7,680 nt of DNA from Deltaproteobacteria bacterium. GTDB taxonomy: Bacteria; Desulfobacterota; Binatia; Binatales; Binataceae. The stretch spans positions 1 through 7,680 of the forward strand of contig JAJYMR010000259.1 in the NCBI GenBank assembly GCA_021786815.1. The letters are read 5' to 3'. The position numbers and the translations under genes are program-made. This document shows, piece by piece, positions 6,342-7,680 of this stretch (positions are counted from its first letter, which is position 1; each line of letters opens with the position of its first letter). The notes beneath the pieces were generated by a model, which worked only from the letters and a program-made list of their open reading frames with translations, searched no databases and was not told the DNA's origin.

Positions 6342-6545
6342 ATGGCTCGACTGGTCAAACACGAACGAAACACTCCGTACGAAATTCCCGAGGGAACCGC
6401 GCTGCCGGTTTATATCTGTGCGTGCGGTCTCTCGAAGAACAAGCCCTTCTGCGACGGCTCTCACAAGCGCACCCGCGACGAGAGCGCCGAGGCGGTCTAC
6501 ACCTACGACGAGGACGGCCGCGCCAAGCTGATCAAACAGTACTGA
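6342..6545 (+). CDS. CDGSH iron-sulfur domain protein
   Basis: This is a 67-residue protein made of a single CDGSH zinc-finger-like domain that binds a redox-active 2Fe-2S cluster. The signature is complete: Cys26, Cys28, Ser31, Pro35, Cys37, Asp38, Gly39, Ser40 and His41, giving the three-Cys one-His ligation that defines the family. No signal peptide or membrane anchor is present, so it should be cytosolic, unlike the membrane-anchored mitoNEET proteins. Bacterial stand-alone members are commonly this short, and their role in electron or cluster transfer is poorly defined. ATG 6342 is fixed by AGGGAG at 6328-6333, eight bases away. The frame stays open back to 6297, but that extension lacks a better start. 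A strong hairpin follows the stop, so the gene is probably monocistronic. No partner is adjacent. Confidence 0.93.
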   Translation: MARLVKHERNTPYEIPEGTALPVYICACGLSKNKPFCDGSHKRTRDESAEAVYTYDEDGRAKLIKQY

Positions 6546-6565
6546 CGCGCCCCCGCCGACGGAAT

Positions 6566-6599
6566 CCCGGCCTCGGACCGCTTAGCAACCGAGGCCGGG
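6566..6599 (+). terminator. 11-bp GC hairpin after the CDGSH gene
   Basis: CCCGGCCTCGG (6566-6576) and CCGAGGCCGGG (6589-6599) form a perfect 11-bp stem with a 12-base loop, starting 20 bases past the stop. The sequence after it (TGAACAAACA) is AT-richer but has no T run. Stability and position make a transcript-end role likely, although not a textbook Rho-independent terminator. Confidence 0.55.
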
Positions 6600-6747
6600 T
6601 GAACAAACATCGCCTCCCCTAAGCACCCCGCGACGGCACTCGTCACCGCGAGGATGGCCACGATCGCGGCAATCAAGCTCCATAGCGTTTAGGCAACTGC
6701 GCGGCGCCCCTGTCCTTTCGGTGCGGGCGGCAGAACCCCCTTCCCGG

Positions 6748-6777
6748 CCTTCCCCCGCAACTGAACGCGGGGGAAGG
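6748..6777. repeat. 11-bp hairpin downstream of the dehydrogenase, REP-like
   Basis: CCTTCCCCCGC (6748-6758) and GCGGGGGAAGG (6767-6777) form a perfect 11-bp stem with an 8-base loop, 17 bases beyond the dehydrogenase stop on the minus strand. It could terminate that gene. Its TTCCC/GGGAA arm composition is similar to the hairpin at 6187-6208, and an extra TTCCCGG precedes it, which suggests a dispersed palindrome family. Confidence 0.5.
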
Positions 6778-6794
6778 AGGAAGAGTATGACACC

Positions 6795-7622
6795 TCAATG
6801 CACTTCGACGCCGCCGCAGATATTCAGCGCCTGCCCCGTCATATACCCGCCGTCATCCGAGGCCAGGAACGCGACCACATTGGCAACGTCGTCGCCCGTC
6901 TCCATCCGGCCCATCGGAACCTGTGCGACGAAACTCTGAATCGTCTGCGCGCGCGTCAGGTTCCTCGACGCACCGACCATCTGGATCAATCCCTCGAGCA
7001 ACTGCGTCTCGACGAATCCGGGACATACCGCGTTGACCGTGATTCCGAACTGCCCAAGCTCCATCGCAAGGCTTCGCGTGAGCCCCACGACGCCGTGCTT
7101 CGCGGCGGAATAAGCCGCCAGCCCGGGACCGCCGCGCTTTCCCGCAATCGAGGCGGTGTTGATAATCCGTCCGCCACGTCCGCCCTGGATGATCTTCGGG
7201 GCAACGTGCTTGGCGCACAGGAACGTGCCGGTCAGGTTTATCGCGACCGTCTTGTTCCATGAATCGAGCGTCTGTTGCACGACCGGACCGCCGCCCACCC
7301 CGCCGCCGGCGTTGTTGCACAGGATGTCGATGCGGCCGAACTCCTTCCATGCCGCTTCGGCCATCGCGGAAACCTCGCCTTCGTCGGTCACGTCGACCCT
7401 GACCGGAAGGCATCGCCGGCCGAGCTTTCGAATCTCGCCGGCGAGCGCCTCGAGTTCCTCCATCTGGCCGAACTTCGCCTCCGGATATTCCTTCATCGAG
7501 CGCCCGTAGTCGCCCGCGACGACATGCGCCCCTTCGCGCGCGAGCCGAAGCGCGATCGCCTTGCCGATTCCGCGCTCGCGCGCGCATCCGGTAACAATTG
7601 CAACCCGGTCCTGAAGTCTCAT
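6795..7622 (-). CDS. Classical SDR-family NAD(P)-dependent dehydrogenase
   Basis: This 275-residue cytoplasmic oxidoreductase has the classical short-chain dehydrogenase plan. The cofactor loop TGCARERGIG lies at residues 11-20, Asp38 sits at the end of the second strand (favouring NAD over NADP, an inference), NNAG lies at 103-106, and the full catalytic tetrad is visible as Asn129, Ser158, Tyr171 and Lys175. PGFVET near 201-206 and the C-terminal GQALNICGG are also typical. The glycine-rich insert after NNAG (GGVGGGP) is somewhat long. FabG-like and alcohol dehydrogenase members share these motifs, so the substrate is not predictable. Start ATG 7622 has an excellent GGAGGGAG at 7631-7638, eight bases upstream. 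The gene is complete; its upstream neighbour lies outside the window. Confidence 0.93.
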   Translation of the reverse strand: MRLQDRVAIVTGCARERGIGKAIALRLAREGAHVVAGDYGRSMKEYPEAKFGQMEELEALAGEIRKLGRRCLPVRVDVTDEGEVSAMAEAAWKEFGRIDILCNNAGGGVGGGPVVQQTLDSWNKTVAINLTGTFLCAKHVAPKIIQGGRGGRIINTASIAGKRGGPGLAAYSAAKHGVVGLTRSLAMELGQFGITVNAVCPGFVETQLLEGLIQMVGASRNLTRAQTIQSFVAQVPMGRMETGDDVANVVAFLASDDGGYMTGQALNICGGVEVH

Positions 7623-7630
7623 CGTTCTCT

Positions 7631-7638
7631 CTCCCTCC
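7631..7638 (-). promoter_or_regulatory. Strong Shine-Dalgarno of the SDR gene
   Basis: On the minus strand GGAGGGAG lies eight bases before ATG 7622 and fixes the start. It is the most extended ribosome-binding site in the window. Confidence 0.7.
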
Positions 7639-7680
7639 GACGGACGCTCAAGTCCCCGCGCATCCGCGTTTCAAGGATTT

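Noticed and set aside
6503..6676. Minus-strand frame starting TTG at 6676, about 57 residues, with a hydrophobic stretch and an AVAGC lipobox-like end
   Set aside because: The only purine run (GGAG) is one base from the TTG, the frame passes through the strong hairpin, and it ends inside the antisense of the CDGSH gene. The signal-like stretch is probably chance.

Overview
The window reads as a GC-rich chromosomal segment of a Gram-negative bacterium. Supporting signs are a lipoprotein with an outer-membrane-assembly look, GTG starts, and GC-rich codons. The taxon cannot be fixed from sequence alone. An uncultured soil or water lineage of the deltaproteobacterial/Binatia sort would fit, but this is inference. 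No rRNA, tRNA, CRISPR array, transposase, phage gene or defence gene was recognised. The content looks like housekeeping and general metabolism with unusually hairpin-rich intergenic spaces.

Layout, left to right. Bases 1-335 hold no supported gene and begin AT-rich. Two minus-strand genes follow: glyA (serine hydroxymethyltransferase, 336-1583) and, upstream of it, an FAD/NAD(P) oxidoreductase of the FprA/GltD-like type (1720-3072). They are separated by 136 bases carrying GC-rich palindromes and a candidate glyA promoter, so they are probably not one simple operon. Diverging from them is a plus-strand lipoprotein with a BamC-like core and a C-terminal LysM-like domain (3321-4001). It converges, across a 9-bp hairpin, on a small minus-strand gene of unknown function (4126-4443). 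That gene has the best promoter in the window, with a palindrome lying between its -35 and -10 boxes. A 643-base, largely gene-free stretch (4444-5086) precedes a plus-strand EamA-family drug/metabolite transporter (5087-6091). Then come a 67-residue CDGSH iron-sulfur protein (6342-6545) and a minus-strand short-chain dehydrogenase (6795-7622). The spaces around the CDGSH gene contain four strong hairpins, some resembling dispersed REP-type palindromes.

How the genes work together. No pathway links all of them. GlyA supplies one-carbon units and glycine. The flavoprotein and the dehydrogenase are nicotinamide-dependent oxidoreductases with unknown substrates. The transporter and lipoprotein act at the envelope. 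The frequent strand changes and intergenic hairpins suggest mostly single-gene transcription units. No novel multi-gene system was found. The items most worth a second look are the regulated small unknown gene at 4126-4443, the lipoprotein's domain combination, and the palindromes between 6092 and 6794.
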